In this document: positions 1-11,859 of the stretch, piece after piece
How positions within the stretch are numbered: position 1 is the stretch's first letter
Layout: the number at the start of each line of letters is the position of its first letter
Assembly (NCBI RefSeq): GCF_003573695.1
Contig: NC_039359.1
Location: 186,952,813-187,016,812 of the forward strand
Source of the DNA: Papaver somniferum
Lineage: Eukaryota > Streptophyta > Magnoliopsida > Ranunculales > Papaveraceae
Direction: 5' to 3'
DNA length: 64,000 nucleotides
Notes under the pieces: generated by a model
The model's database searches: none
What the model was told of the DNA's origin: nothing
Seen by the model: the letters and a program-made list of their open reading frames with translations, nothing else
Translations under genes and position numbers: made by a program

Positions 1-695
1 GATGATGAACATGAAGAACGCGAAGAACGGACCTGCAACATCAGTCGTTTTTCTACAGTAGTAACGACTAACACCTGTGGGTCGTAATCTGGCAGTCTTA
101 TTTTCCACAGCGTTTGCGACAGGGCTTCAGCAGTCTTATTTTGTCACTGAGGGTCGTAGTTCTCTGGTTTTATTGTATTTCTCATATTCTCATCATTTGT
201 AAACCATTTTTGAGCCATAATAAATTATTTTGAGAGCATTTTTACTATGATGAGTTAAACCCCAACACTGGGACGACGGAGGAAGCCGAGCTTCATACAT
301 GGGTAATTTTATTAAATCTTTTTAAGACTTTTGCATTAAAAATTAATTGAAATATGATTTGATTAAATTGGGTGTTATTTGATTAGATGGGTCATGCTTA
401 GCTTAGGTGATTTGATGTTCCATGCTTAACATTTACAATCAATGTTTTGAGAATCTACTTTGGCAAAATAAGAGTCCATATATGTTTTGAGCAATTATTG
501 TTGAGAATAAATCATTGAGCCCTATGTTATGAAGATTGTCCGAATCATTAGTCTCAGTACCTCTCTACCAATTTGTCAATATTTTTGTATATAATTTTTA
601 TAAATCTAAAAATCCTTCACCTTCACAAGTCTTAGAGTTCGAACCTTCATTACTACAACCCACGAAAAATCATTAATCAATCATCAGTCAAACCT
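1..695. other. Unassigned AT-rich sequence at the window edge
   Basis: No open frame of note. Positions 40..170 contain several AGTCGTT, AACGACT and GGGTCGT words like those in the foldback element at 43969..44797, but no clear terminal repeats are visible. Bases from about 600 may already belong to the copia gag remnant that follows, since the proline-rich residues just ahead of the zinc knuckle lie in a frame that begins upstream. Confidence 0.4.
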
Positions 696-1234
696 CATGA
701 TCGTGCCCCTCCTAAAAATAGGGACATTGTCGATACTGGTGATGAGGATATTCCAGAGTGCTTCAAGTGAAAGGTTTTTGTCATTTTGCTAATGAGTGTC
801 CAAATCATAGAAAATACATTGGGAACAAAGGTTTCGCTGCAACTATTAATGAAATGTTTGATCACTATGATTCAAATAAAGATAAAAAGTCAGGTGTTGC
901 TCTCCTTGGTGAAAATATGGATTTTGATAATTGTGGCAATACATACATCAATCTTGATATTCTCCCGGGAGAAACTTCTGCAACTACTTTGGAGGATAAA
1001 ATGGATTTTTCCCTGTCTACTGAAAGTTCTATCTCACATGTTTCAGGTACCTCAATTTGTTTAGCAGCATGCTCAGCTATGGTGTCTGAACCGTCCTCCA
1101 CATTGACATGTTCTTATTGTACTTTTAAGGGTCATGCGCTCTCTAAGTGTTTCAAGTACAAACATAAAATAAGATATGTTAACAAACTTCAACGGAGAGC
1201 AAATCGATTAGCAAACAAGCTTAAACTTGTTTAG
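696..1234 (+). pseudogene. Ty1/copia-type gag remnant with two CCHC zinc knuckles (frameshifted)
   Basis: This is the C-terminal part of a retrotransposon gag-like protein that would bind element RNA. From 696 the frame gives an acidic linker (DRAPPKNRDIVDTGDEDIPE) running into a CCHC knuckle at about 759..800. One base is missing inside the knuckle near 769, so the first two cysteines lie in one frame and the His and last Cys in the next. A second, complete knuckle of the pattern CX2CX4HX4C (CSYC, GH, C) is at about 1108..1150, followed by a basic tail (RRANRLANKLK) and a stop at 1232. A double-knuckle gag in front of a copia-type LTR (from 3288) supports the call. No protease, integrase or reverse transcriptase follows, so the element is non-autonomous or internally deleted. 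Confidence 0.7.
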
Positions 1235-3287
1235 AAGTCGAATTCAACTGAGGTATGTAAACTCAACACTTCTCCGAAGAAGTTAATTTCTAAAGGAAAA
1301 GATACACCTCTTCAGTAAAGAACAAGATCTAAACAATATACTAAAAAGGGTATTAAGAATTCCGTAGAAGAATTTTATTATGGACAGATTTAGGAAAAGA
1401 TTATTTTATTTTTTTGGCTTATTTTTCTTTTTATTTTTCAGAATTTTGTTGATCTTTTCATATCATAAATAGGTATTGAAAAGGTTTTCCCTTTTTTGTT
1501 CATTGAAAGAGGGTTAAAATCGATAATTTTACCTTCTTTAGGGTTATGAATAGGTCGTACATGAATCTTTCTCTGTATATAGGTTTCATACCCTACATTC
1601 CTTTTTCCTTCCCTGAAAAACTTTTTTTATCACAAGATTGCTTGTAGACCTTGAATTGTGTATTTCTCTCACAATTCCATATTTGAATGGAGAATCCAAG
1701 CATCATATCTTCTGATGGAAAAGATGTTAATATTATTGTTAAGCCATCAATCATGAAGGAAAAACATAAATCTCCTTCCTCTGCAACTTTGAAGAAAAAA
1801 GAGAAGAATATTAAGAAACCAAAGGCCATTCCCTCAAATCTTCAGAAGTTTTCTAGTGTTCCTGAAGAGTTGAAGGAAACAAGGAAGGAGATTCAGTAAA
1901 TAAAGGCTATTGTTTTAAGAACTCTTGAAATTCAGAAGGACCTGGTTAGGCATCGGTCAAGAAGGTTTGTTGGAATCGACTCCTTTCTTCACGAACTTTA
2001 TGTTCCAATTTCTGTTGACGACAAGGAGTTCGGGGACGATAAAGAATTTTTCAAGAATCTTAATGTCTAGGAAACTTCTTATGATAATTTATTCTTGTGT
2101 TTTAAGAATGATAACCAGGGTTCGGAATAGCAAATATTGTGATTACACATAACTATTGCCAACGATTTTCATCTTGCAATGTTTTAGATTTATTTATTTA
2201 AATTCTAAGTTATTTAGAAGATGATTTTGCAGTATTAATCTTTATTGGTTTTATATATTGCAAAAAATATTATGGGATATGTGTGTTTGCATCCGTGAAC
2301 TATGATTGTCCCGTATATGTCAAAAGTTAAGTCTATTATGTCATTATGGAAATATTGATAAGAGATAGAATGGACTTTTGAATATTCCGCAGTATTGATC
2401 TTTCCCTGATCCACTTTTATGTGAAAGTACTGTATGGCTCCGTAAGTTTTCTTATGTTGAGAATTTCCGATTAAATTAATCATTAAGGTTCCTTTGTGGT
2501 TAATTTAATTGAGTTTACATGATACAAATTCATGTCTCATCTGATTTGTTAATGTCCAAAGAAATCCTTCTTTTTTTGTAAAAGTAAGATCGCTCTTTTT
2601 GTTCTTTCGGGAATGACAATTTATGGAGGAGAGTTCTTAATTGAACTTATGCTTTATTGCCAAATCTTTGTAGGGAGTGTGGCTGTGGAATATTGTAGGA
2701 TTTATCTTGTATCTTTATAGACTCCTTGATGCATACACTAAGTTTCGACTATGTGAAATCATCGAAACAAAGTTGATATGTTCTCTTTTAGTCATGAATA
2801 ATCTCTTTGAGAATTTCATTATGATCCCGCTAGTTTTCGTACCTTTCCCAATTTATATTGACAAAAAGGAGGAGAATTATTTTGTAGTTCACACTACATA
2901 CATATGGTTTACGAATCATTATGTAAGGGGAAGTGGTTTTCATTGTGAGTTGAAGTATTGACTAAGGGGGAGTGATACATATCACCATAGTATTATTTTC
3001 AAAGTTGTGATACAATTGAACTGTGATGATGTGTAATAATACTATGACACTGTATAACAATAATTGAGATCACTTGCTTTGTTATTATTATGGATACGGA
3101 TCCTCAACAACTATGATGCTGAGTTGAACACGTTCAGAATCACTGGAGTACTTGGAGTGATGAAGAATTCAAGGAATGTTGAAGAACCAAGGAAATCAAG
3201 CATTTGGATGGGAAGCTACAAAGTTTATTTATTTTACAATCCATATATATTGATATTTTTTTCACTAAAATTGACAAAGGGGGAGAT
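1235..3287 (+). mobile_element. Remaining internal region of the copia-type element, no pol domains
   Basis: Two kilobases between the gag remnant and the 3' LTR without recognisable pol. A 70-residue lysine-rich open frame (1687..1899; MENPSIISSDGK...) and short frames at 1925..2152 and 2677..2961 are visible, but none matches a family I recognise. GGGGGAG-type purine runs at about 2965 and 3279 resemble polypurine tracts. Confidence 0.5.
3276..3287 (+). other. Polypurine tract next to the copia-type 3' LTR
   Basis: The purine run AAAGGGGGAGAT directly precedes the LTR start TGTTAGAGC. This is the primer site for plus-strand DNA synthesis and sets the element orientation as plus. Confidence 0.7.
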
Positions 3288-3928
3288 TGTTAGAGCACTG
3301 CTCGGTCGAACTCGCAAGCGTTGCTATCTCAAACTTATTTGTCAAGTTTAGTTGTCAAAACTATAATTCTTGATTTCTAGTCTACTTATAGATATGTCTC
3401 GGATTAGGATAAAATGCGTAGTTGATCTTTAGACTTCACGGCGTTTATCAATTGAATAAGAAGATCTACTTAGGGGATCTTGGAGAAACTTCATCAACAA
3501 AAGGTATGTGGAGACTTGAACTCATATATCACTCAGAAGTCTATTATGTTCTATCTCCTATTGAGACTAAGTCATATAGCTATATAGACTTTAAATTATA
3601 TACATTTGATATTTCGACCTGAGTTTAACTCGCTTATATCTTTCTCGAAATATGTGTTAGAAAGCTTTTTGCTTTAACTACGTTCATCATTATTCTTGAA
3701 GAAATTCAAAAGATGATCATGTGAAAATCGCCTTGTAACACATTACATGATTTGTGTAAGACATTCATTTGATGTAGACTCGGAATATTTCGTATTTATC
3801 ATTCGATCACTTGAAAATTTATTATAAGTTAATAGTTTGTGTGAGACAGCTATTGTCGTCTTTTAAGAATGTTTCAATGATTGAAATGGGAGTTTAGAAC
3901 AATTAACCATTGTATGGATATAACACAA

Positions 3929-4150
3929 TATGCATACCCGTATGCAAACTGTTATAAAATTCAGGTCCGGGAACCAAGTATGCATACACGTATGCGAACG
4001 GTTTTAACTGTCAAAGTCCGGGAACTAAGTTTGCGTACCCGTTTGCAAACTAATTCACCTGAGTTCGGTCCGGAACGACAGTATGCGTACCCGTTTGCGA
4101 ACTGTCGGAAAGGATCAATTCCGGAACTTAAGTTTGCATCCCATTTGAAA
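3929..4150 (+). repeat. Degenerate 50-52 bp tandem repeat with near-palindromic GTATGCATAC-type cores
   Basis: Units start near 3929, 3979, 4030, 4082 and 4133. Each opens with TATGCATACCCGTATGCAAAC or a close variant and continues to a GTCCGGGAAC-type segment. The spacing is 50, 51, 52 and 51 bp, and the last unit is partial. It lies upstream of the LTR TATA box, where promoter-proximal repeats of LTRs often sit. Confidence 0.75.
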
Positions 4151-4639
4151 ACTTATGAGGTTAATTCTAAAATCAGTTAAGTATGATTTCATACTCATGA
4201 ACAAATACATTAATAAATTAAGGGATGCAATCTTTGCAAACCATTGCTATAGTGTTCATTAATTGATTCTCTTGAATCATTTCGATTTTGCTTCAATTGT
4301 GTGTTGTATACTTCTATGAGAATATAAAGAATTGGAAAAATCTATGATTAAACACAATTAGATTCATTTGATTATCAATTGATCTATAAGTGTTAATATG
4401 AACATGGTTAATACAAAAGTGTTCATGTGGTTAACTTCGGTTAACTGTTATTACGCCAACTCAATATATACGTTTAGGTACCGTTACCCATATTTAAATG
4501 AAGGTATATTTAATTTGTATGTAACAAGCTAAGACCATTTAACGGTGGAAATATATTATCTTGAATCTTAAATCAGGTTTCATCCAACGGTGAATATTGA
4601 TTGCTTTGTCTCAAAGTTATCAAACCCTGATTTGAAGAC

Positions 4640-4647
4640 TATATAAG
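4640..4647 (+). promoter_or_regulatory. TATA box of the copia-type LTR
   Basis: TATATAAG followed by GGAGAACTC lies about 1.35 kb into the LTR. It fits the U3/R junction and would place initiation near 4670. Inferred from motif and position only. Confidence 0.5.
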
Positions 4648-5722
4648 GGAGAACTCTAGCAACTGGGAAACGTAATCCCCACACCACCCGTGTGATACTA
4701 GTTACGACCAGAATCGATTCTCCTTTAACGTAGGTTTTTCCTAAAACCATTATAGGTTAACGACTTAAAGACTTCATTGGGGTTCTGAAGCCAGACCCAT
4801 CTATTTTATCTGTAGTTGCATGTTTTATCTTACTTGTTCTATCGCGTTGAGTACTATCTTCTCTAAGATTTGCTCGATATTTATCTCCGATATGTAAGAT
4901 ATAAAAATTAGTCACAAAGCTCTTCGTCTCATTCTTTGTTATTCCACAATAACTTGTTCTACTACCATATAGTTAAGTTATTGTCAGGTGATTGATATTT
5001 CTAGGCTGTTCTTCAAGAATATAAGACAGGATTATCAATTGGTTCATGTTCACCTTTGTTGATACATGAAAACTATTACCCCTTAACAGGGCTAGAAAGC
5101 CCTTAAAGGGGATCCAAACCCAACATGAAATATGGGGACTTGGGTACTAAATCCCAAGTCCATTGAGAAGCATTATTGAGGAAGATAGGATAAGGGCGTA
5201 AGGAACGCGACTGTACCTTAATCAGTGTGAGATTGGTTAGGGATCAACTACATTCCAGTCTGAAGTTAACCTGTAGTAGGCTAGAGTCTGTAGCGTCTTA
5301 ATACAGTGTGGTGTTCAAATTTGGACTAGGTCTCGGGGTTTTTCTACATTTGCGGTTTCCTCGTTAACAAAACTTCTATTGTCTATGTTATTTCTTTTCC
5401 GCATTATATTTGTTTATATAATTGAAATATCACAGGTTGTGCGTAGTTTAATCAATTGGTAAATCCAACCTTTGGTTGTTGATTGAAATTAATTGACACT
5501 TGAACATTGGTCTTTGGTACCGTTCAACTTGCTTCTCATAATAATCAGGCTCACGAATTCTATCTGTTTGATTTGTTGATTACATTAAGAAACAAAGATA
5601 TAACTCTTGGATATATTTTCCTTGATTTACTGTCTAGTTGACTCTCTTAGAATTATATTGGAGTTATTCCATACAGATTGCCTAACGAAATATTGGGTAG
5701 TTGTTAGACCCCCGTTTTTTTA

Positions 5723-6257
5723 GCTGAGTTTGCAATGGTTTAGTTTATATAATGAAGCTTTCCAAGTCGTGTGGTCGTGATTAGTTTACGACTGACTTGG
5801 GCGGCCAAGATCTAGTTTCTTAAGAAATTAACGCGTCGACCAGCCTACTTCCACTAATAATTTAAAGCGGAGCAGGTAGCCTAGATGCAATATGATTGGT
5901 CAATAAGAAAGAGGGGCCCGCGGATGACAAGATGGATAAAGGTCAGTCGGTCAGGAAAGGCGCAAGTTAGGGAAAATTGGCCGGCTAAGAACACAACATA
6001 GAAAGGATATTCAGCAGGCTCCGCATTAGTGAATAATGCAACTAGGAGCTTAAATAGAATTCATAGAATATTTGGGATTTTTGCAACATGCACCAACATT
6101 ATCCTAATTAAATTTCATATAAAAAGATATTGAATTACTCAGCACATATGTAAGGAGAGAGGCGTAGGCGTTCATCAGCTTTAACTGGCTCTACTTCTTT
6201 TGCACATAAATATAGGATTTTACGGTGTTAGGCCTGAACTAAAAACCACCATCAACA
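5723..6257 (+). mobile_element. Truncated LTR of the family seen at 8509..11085
   Basis: The right part resembles the end of the LTR at 8509..11085: both contain AGAATATTTGGGATT, a TGCA(A/C)CATGCACCA-like word, and end in CTGAACTAAA..CCACCATCAACA. The left border abuts the copia-type LTR and is uncertain; a TGTTAGACC word at 5702 could alternatively be the true start. No target-site duplication could be matched, which fits truncation or recombination between elements. Confidence 0.55.
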
Positions 6258-7468
6258 TTAGGTTACTCTCCTCTCTAAGATAATACTACAAGTAATACGA
6301 TTAGTCCGGTACAGTGGCTACAAAATGAAGTACCTGTATCAGGATAAGTTTGCAAGAAGAAAAAACTTCACTATTTATAGACCAAGATAGATTGGACACC
6401 GAGGAATTTCCATAAACAAAAATATCTAAAGATATTATTATTTTTTTTCTAAAGATATGCAATAAACACCAATTTTTGTTTTTTTTTCTAATTCCAACTA
6501 ATATACCGAATTTCCTCATGGATAACAACTCAATATTAGATAGCATACAAGTATATTTTACTAATATATCTTCCAAAGATATGTTTTGCTTGCTGGAAAG
6601 ATAAAACATATAAATTTGAAAATCTTAATAAAAAAATTCTCAAAAATTTCGGTTTTGGGATCTCACCTTGAGTATCAAAGAATATCTTTGAACAATAAAC
6701 TATAAGATCTTAACTCATATTCAAATTACTCACTATGTTGACATCTTAAACTTTCCTTAATAGCAACCATATTATGATATTCACAGAACCATAAAGTATA
6801 TGTAACACCAGAAATATAAGTTTTGATATTGGGACGGTCCTGCAAGAGAGCCCGAATAGGGATCGGTCCTGCTATAGATACCCATAGGTATCTTACCACC
6901 AATCCCATTGATTCCTTTCAACTACGTAACAAGTTCCGTAAGTTTACTTCCTTAAACTCGTGTAGTTAAACATAGTTTTCTAGGCATAGAATCAATCCTA
7001 TTTTCATTACACAATCTAGTAACAAATTACAAAGATGAATGTTTATGTCGCAGTTACGAAGTTCAAAAGATAAGCGTTATACTTCGTAATTCAATATATA
7101 AAAGTTGTGACACAACTTGTATATTTTCCCTTGACACTTTGATCATATTAAAATGATAAAGTCTCTAATACTAGAGTTTCATATATATAACTTCACTTAT
7201 ATTATGTTTTCAATCTAAAAGACTTGAAAGTAACATAGATAGAAATTGAAACACGTCAATTCTTGTATTACTAACATCGAACTGAAGGATGATGTGTTCT
7301 TCGATGTCGATACGTTTTCAGGTTCTTCAGAATGATACTGGTATGTCTCAACATTTCTAGACTTCCTAGTTTAACCTAATGAAGTTGACTCTAGTAATCT
7401 AATCAAAGTGAACTTGAGTTTTTGTACTAAAATATAACAACCAAACTTGACATAAAAGTGCTCTAACA
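6258..7468 (-). mobile_element. Partial copia-type LTR in inverted orientation
   Basis: Read on the minus strand from 7468 it starts TGTTAGAGCACTTTTATGTC, matching the starts of the LTRs at 22099 and 3288. It shares the GGTTACTCTCCTCTC segment (6258 on) with 20456 and 37459. Only the promoter-distal 1.2 kb is present, because the 5723..6257 fragment cuts it off. One or two diverged GATCGGTCC words remain at about 6830..6870. Confidence 0.65.
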
Positions 7469-7938
7469 CGATCCTTGAACGGAATTACTGATAGTGATAT
7501 GTACGAGATTGTGTAAGGAACTTCAATTTAAGATCGATGAAGGTTCTAACCGATAATGGTGTTATCTGGTAGCATCATTGTAGGGCTCCTCCAGTTATGC
7601 TTGCTTGGAAATACTGACACAAGATGACTTGATTCTGTTAATATTAAAGGAAAATTTGATTGTATTCTATGATCTACTCTAGTGAATATCATATCCCGTC
7701 AAAGGTTCTAAATACCGACATGACGAACTTTCGAGGTATCTTACTTCCAACTACATCACAGTTTAATGGGATCGTCCTGATCGCCGCAACATTCTTCCGT
7801 ATCCGGTGATTCTGCATGAGATGAGTTTTGTTCTGAACTTGTTTCCCATGCACGAGTGGTTTCTTTCCATGTTGCGTAGTTATGTCGCATATATTTCCAT
7901 ATGATTTGTAAGTTGCTATGGTTGGGTTAATGCCGGGT
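7469..7938. other. Unassigned flank of the LARD-like element
   Basis: About 470 bp without a recognisable gene or repeat. It is the left flank of the insertion at 7944. Its continuation should resume at 41937, although I see no coding continuity across the two flanks. Confidence 0.4.
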
Positions 7939-8508
7939 TCGGGTGTAGTTACCTAAAACCTGAGAGAGGTTAGAAGTGAGATTCTAGGGTTTCTGAAAGT
8001 GAGTTACCAGAGGTTGAGCACGAACAGTCTTCACCTAAACCACGCACAATGCCCGTTCAAAGGATGCTTCAGGCACATGGAAGAGTTTTAGGGATGGTCT
8101 TAGAGAGGGAAGCAGACGAAGAGAGATCATAGAATTCTAGGGTTTGAAGAAGAATCGCTCTGAGAGGTTATGAGAAAGATCTGTGTTAGCTTAGATAAAT
8201 AGAGGACCTTTTTATAGCTGAATTCTCTAATTTCAGGTCGGTGAAGATAAAAATTGCTTTCCGTGCCGTGCAGAGCAATTCTCCCATCTCTTCAGGACTA
8301 GATAGAAATAAAATAGGTTGAGTTTATCTCATTATTCCACCGCCTTTACTCTTTTCCGTGGTGAGAATAAGCCAGGTATTTCTCACACGTGCCAGAGACC
8401 GCCAGACCAAAACCCTAATTCTTATCCTCCCATTTGTGTGAAGTTGAGTAAGCCTTTGTGATGATGTGTTGAGAAAGAGAAATATTATCTTTAGCCGAGA
8501 TGGCCAAG

Positions 8509-11085
8509 TATTTATGGGTGAAAACTATTTCTGCTAGTTTTGGTAATTTTGGGTGTGTGTGAATGAGAAATGAATCTAAACCCTAACAAATACATTGTAC
8601 GTGAGTGCTTTCTGATTCGAGAGATCAATCTATACAATTCTGGCCTAAACCAAGAAATGGTCGTTCCAGACTTGCTTCGGTCACAAAGTGAATGAGATGG
8701 GGTTGATCTTAGGGAGGCAAACGAAGAAGGTGTTGAGATTGTGAAGGTGTTGGTTGATTATGACTTGTATCAGAATGATGAACTGGCTTGCAATAATGTA
8801 AGCAATCAGATCTGGATGTTTTATGGATACGGATGACAACACTTGGTTTTTCTGTGTTTTATTTCGTGTTGTTTGGAAATAGGCGAAGGAACTATTTATA
8901 AAAGTCATTGAGCGCAAACACTCATCTCGTAGGAAGTGGAGGAAGTTGAGTGATGGAGTAGTGGGTTCATATAGGTGATTGCACGATCACGTCTTAGCCC
9001 ACTTCCCTCATCATCTTAACCGTTTATGCCTCCTGACACGTTCTTGTAAATTGGCGTGTTGCACGCCGCACGCTGTAAACCGCCAGACCAATACCCCAGT
9101 AAGTATCCCCCAGTTTGTGACATGTTTGATGTCTCGAATGAGTGGGTCGAGTCGTGGGACCCTCCGCAAGAAATAACACGTGATGCTATTAGGTTAAATA
9201 ACTAAGTTATTTAAGAAATTGATATTCATGAAATATCGTGTATGCTCGATGCATGTAATGCATTGAAAACAATCAATATGTATGAAGCATCGCTGTTTTA
9301 AAGCTTAACCGAATAAGTCGCGGATTAAGCGTCTTAAAATAGCATCACGCCCAACCATATTCGGGTGATGTTTGGAGACCGCATGGGAGATCTATCTCAT
9401 GGTCGATCACTCCCTGTGGAAGAGTGGCGGACGGTGATCATCGAGGTGTTTCATTGGTCGCCTAGTTCTTAACCTAAGTTGTCCGACCAAGCTAGCGAAG
9501 TTGGACGGACGAGATGGTTTGCGGCACTTATTTTCCACCGTTGATGGAATCCTAGGTTTCCTAAGAGGTACGCAAGCATCCCTCTTTGGCTTGACCGAAA
9601 CTACTCATGGGCGCCAATTTTGGTGGGACCGATTGTTCGTGCATGGAGACGGTCCGTTGTTGTGCACATCTATACCTCTCTGTCCCATGAAGGCTTGATC
9701 TAGGCCACTCAAGTTGACTGGCGAAGATGAGTGGCCGTGATCGATTTGCGATAGAAATCCATTGCCGCAAAGGATTGGGAAGCCGCGTGACATGCCACCT
9801 TTGGGCGTGCGTTTCGAGGCGCTCGGCCATGGTTGGCCTGGGCCGATCACTCACACATATAGGTGGGCCCACGGTGATCACGTTGATACTCTTGGTACCT
9901 ATTAAGTTTATATCTACACCCTCTGTTTAGGTTGGCAAAGATAGATGGACGCGATCGAACTGCGACAGTTATGCAGCGCCGCAAACCCTAATTAGGGTTT
10001 TAAAACGGTCACGCACGCGTGACTTTGGCCAATCGGTTTGGCAAGCTATGATTCTCCTTTGGAGAGGTTGATCGTTTGGGGCCCATGTTGGGCTGACAGT
10101 GAACATATGTGCACCTCCCTGATGGTCTTAGGCGCGATCTAAGCCATCCAAACATGCTGATTAAGTTGGATGGTTGAGATCAATTTAATATGCTAGTGGA
10201 ATTTCCGTGACCCTCGAGAAGCCTCACGCCCATCATGTTATGGGCAAACGTTCATGGTTCCATGACCATGCCGTGAGCAAGACGATCAGGTACGGACAAA
10301 GTGGGCCCGCCAACGTGTGTATTAGCGCTTTACTGATCATTCACGTGATGATCTAAGCCGTCCAACCAGGCTGGTGAATTTGGACGGTCGTGATGATTTT
10401 AAGACTTCCTTGAACAGTCCAAGCTCGTCGAGATTCTTCCAAAGCAGCGCAACCACCCTATTTTAGGGCTAGAGTTTGACGTGCTGGGAGGAGTTCGTGT
10501 GATGTTCGACCGGCTAGGGCATAAGCGGGCCCACCGGTGGTCATCACGATGATCGCCTACTCTTGTCAGGGTTTGTCTAGGCTTGTTAAAGTGCGCGACC
10601 AACTTGTGTGGCCGCGATCGTTTTTGAGACTGATATGAACGGTCCAGATTTTCCTTAAGGAAATTAAATGCGTTCGATCAAGCTGAAAGTGCGTCGACTC
10701 GAAATTCTCTTTGTCAGAGAGTAGCCTGTACGGGTATTTCGTGCATGTCTCAAAATTGGCACTTGGAGATTCGTGTTACTCTGCTGAGAGTGAACATTTA
10801 GTCGTCATGTCATGCTAATAATGAGAGATCGGCTAGGAATAGCAAAGGAAACACTAGGCTAATTATGCATTAATTGATAATGCTATAAATTCACAGAATA
10901 TTTGGGATTGTTGCTACATGCACCATTCTGGGTGAATCTTGTGTATTTATCGAATTGCTTCAAATAAATAAAGCGAGAGGTTTTCTGCGCTCATTGCTTA
11001 TCAAATGGATTTGTCCTTTGCAGGATGTCAGCATATTAAAATTGATTTCACAATTTTAGCCCTGAACTAAAATCCACCATCAACA
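8509..11085 (+). mobile_element. Solo LTR, 2.6 kb, inserted in the left LARD LTR
   Basis: Comparison with the uninterrupted junction at 18823/18824 (GGCCAAG then ATAGAGAG) defines this insertion exactly. Flanking 5-mers are CCAAG (8504..8508) and TCAAG (11086..11090), four of five identical. The ends are TATTTATGG and CCATCAACA, an inverted pair if the first G of TG has mutated to A. A TATA box (CTATAAATT, 10883..10891) about 200 bp before the right end gives plus orientation. There is no internal region, so this is a solo LTR. Relatives of its right end occur at 5723..6257. Confidence 0.7.
9440..10640 (+). repeat. Degenerate modules of about 220 bp carrying inverted repeats, in the solo LTR
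   Basis: A motif of the form (C)CGTCCAACC...GGCGAA(T/G)TTGGACGG recurs near 9480, 9700, 9925, 10140, 10355 and 10580. It is followed each time by GATC-, CGATC- or GATGAT-like words and a CGCAA(A/C) stretch. In the best copies (10355..10390) CCGTCCAA and TTGGACGG can form an 8-bp stem. The spacing is 215 to 225 bp. Strongly diverged. Confidence 0.6.
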
Positions 11086-11249
11086 TCAAGATAGAGAGAT
11101 ATTCTCCGATTTGTAAGAATGACTAAGATGAGTCATGTGAAAAGGCATGGGATGCCTCAGAATTCGTGTGGGGAGTCTGAAAAGGAGACTTGATTCCTAC
11201 ATGGGGCTCGTTCCTATCATGGGAAATATTCGGTTCTAAGATTTCCCGA

Positions 11250-11660
11250 GAGATTTGAATCTCTCTCAGAGTTTGTGGAGAGATGTGAAACTCTTTGGTA
11301 TTTCGAGGAGAGATGTGAATCTCTCCGGGATTTTGAGGAGAGATGTGAATCTCTTTATGATTTTGTGGAGAGATGTGAATCTCTCCGGGATTTTTGAAAA
11401 GAGATGAGAATATCTTTGAGATTTTGTGGAGATATTTGAATCTCTTCGAGATTTTACAGAGAGATTTGAATCTCTCCGAGATTTTGAGAAGAGATGATAA
11501 TCTCTTTGAGATTTTATGGAAAAATTTGAATCTCTCCGAGATTTTGCAGATAGATTTGAATCCCTCCGAGATTTTGTAGTGAAATGTGAATCTCTTCGAG
11601 ATTTTGAAGAAAGATTTAAATCTCTCCGAGATTTTGAAGACGGATCAAAATCTCTACGAA
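11250..11660 (+). repeat. 30-bp tandem array (GAGAGATTTGAATCTCTCCG type) in the left LARD LTR
   Basis: About 13 units of exactly or nearly 30 bp. Each holds a short palindrome (GAGAGATxTGAATCTCTC) followed by CGAGATTTTG. Since 30 is a multiple of three, the array is open in several frames on both strands and gives apparent ten-residue protein repeats (ILRRDLNLSE type), which I take to be by-products. The homologous array in the other LTR has about eight units. Confidence 0.85.
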
Positions 11661-11859
11661 GATTCTCTTAACGGATCTGAATCTCTCTATAGTCAGCTGG
11701 GACTGGTCATGAAGAGAGAGAAAGGGCTTTCTACGCCCGATTAATATCTCTGCGAGACTTTGGCTCACTTGTCTTTTGACAGCATATCTTGCAGAAATGT
11801 GCTACGAATCAATTATGTCCATATGATGGGGCCGACAAGATCAATGCATCTCGAAAGGA

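Larger units (their letters stand above)
3288..5722 (+). mobile_element. Ty1/copia-type 3' LTR, about 2.4 kb
   Basis: The LTR begins TGTTAGAGCACTGCTCGG after a polypurine tract. It shares its start, its order of blocks and a conserved downstream block (oriented GTTTCCTCGTTAACAAAA) with the minus-strand LTR copies at 19231..22099 and 36180..39049. The right end is placed in the T-run at about 5722 by comparison with those copies, whose outer end reads TGAAAAGGC in the reverse sense. The last bases look mutated from CA, and what follows is a different repeat, so this end is approximate. The copy has 50-bp repeats at 3929..4150 in place of the GATCGGTTCC repeats of the other copies. Confidence 0.65.

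Noticed and set aside
2677..2961. 94-codon frame near the copia-type 3' end
   Set aside because: No motif; lies next to purine tracts and in a region of elements known to be non-coding.
3929..4150. CRISPR-like array
   Set aside because: Repeats are degenerate, spacers are not of unique constant type, and the location is within a plant LTR.
11394..11579. Open frame with ten-residue repeats (and a similar one at 19015..19233 and on the opposite strand at 19003..19272)
   Set aside because: Arises from a 30-bp tandem array in an LTR whose period keeps frames open on both strands; no independent coding evidence.
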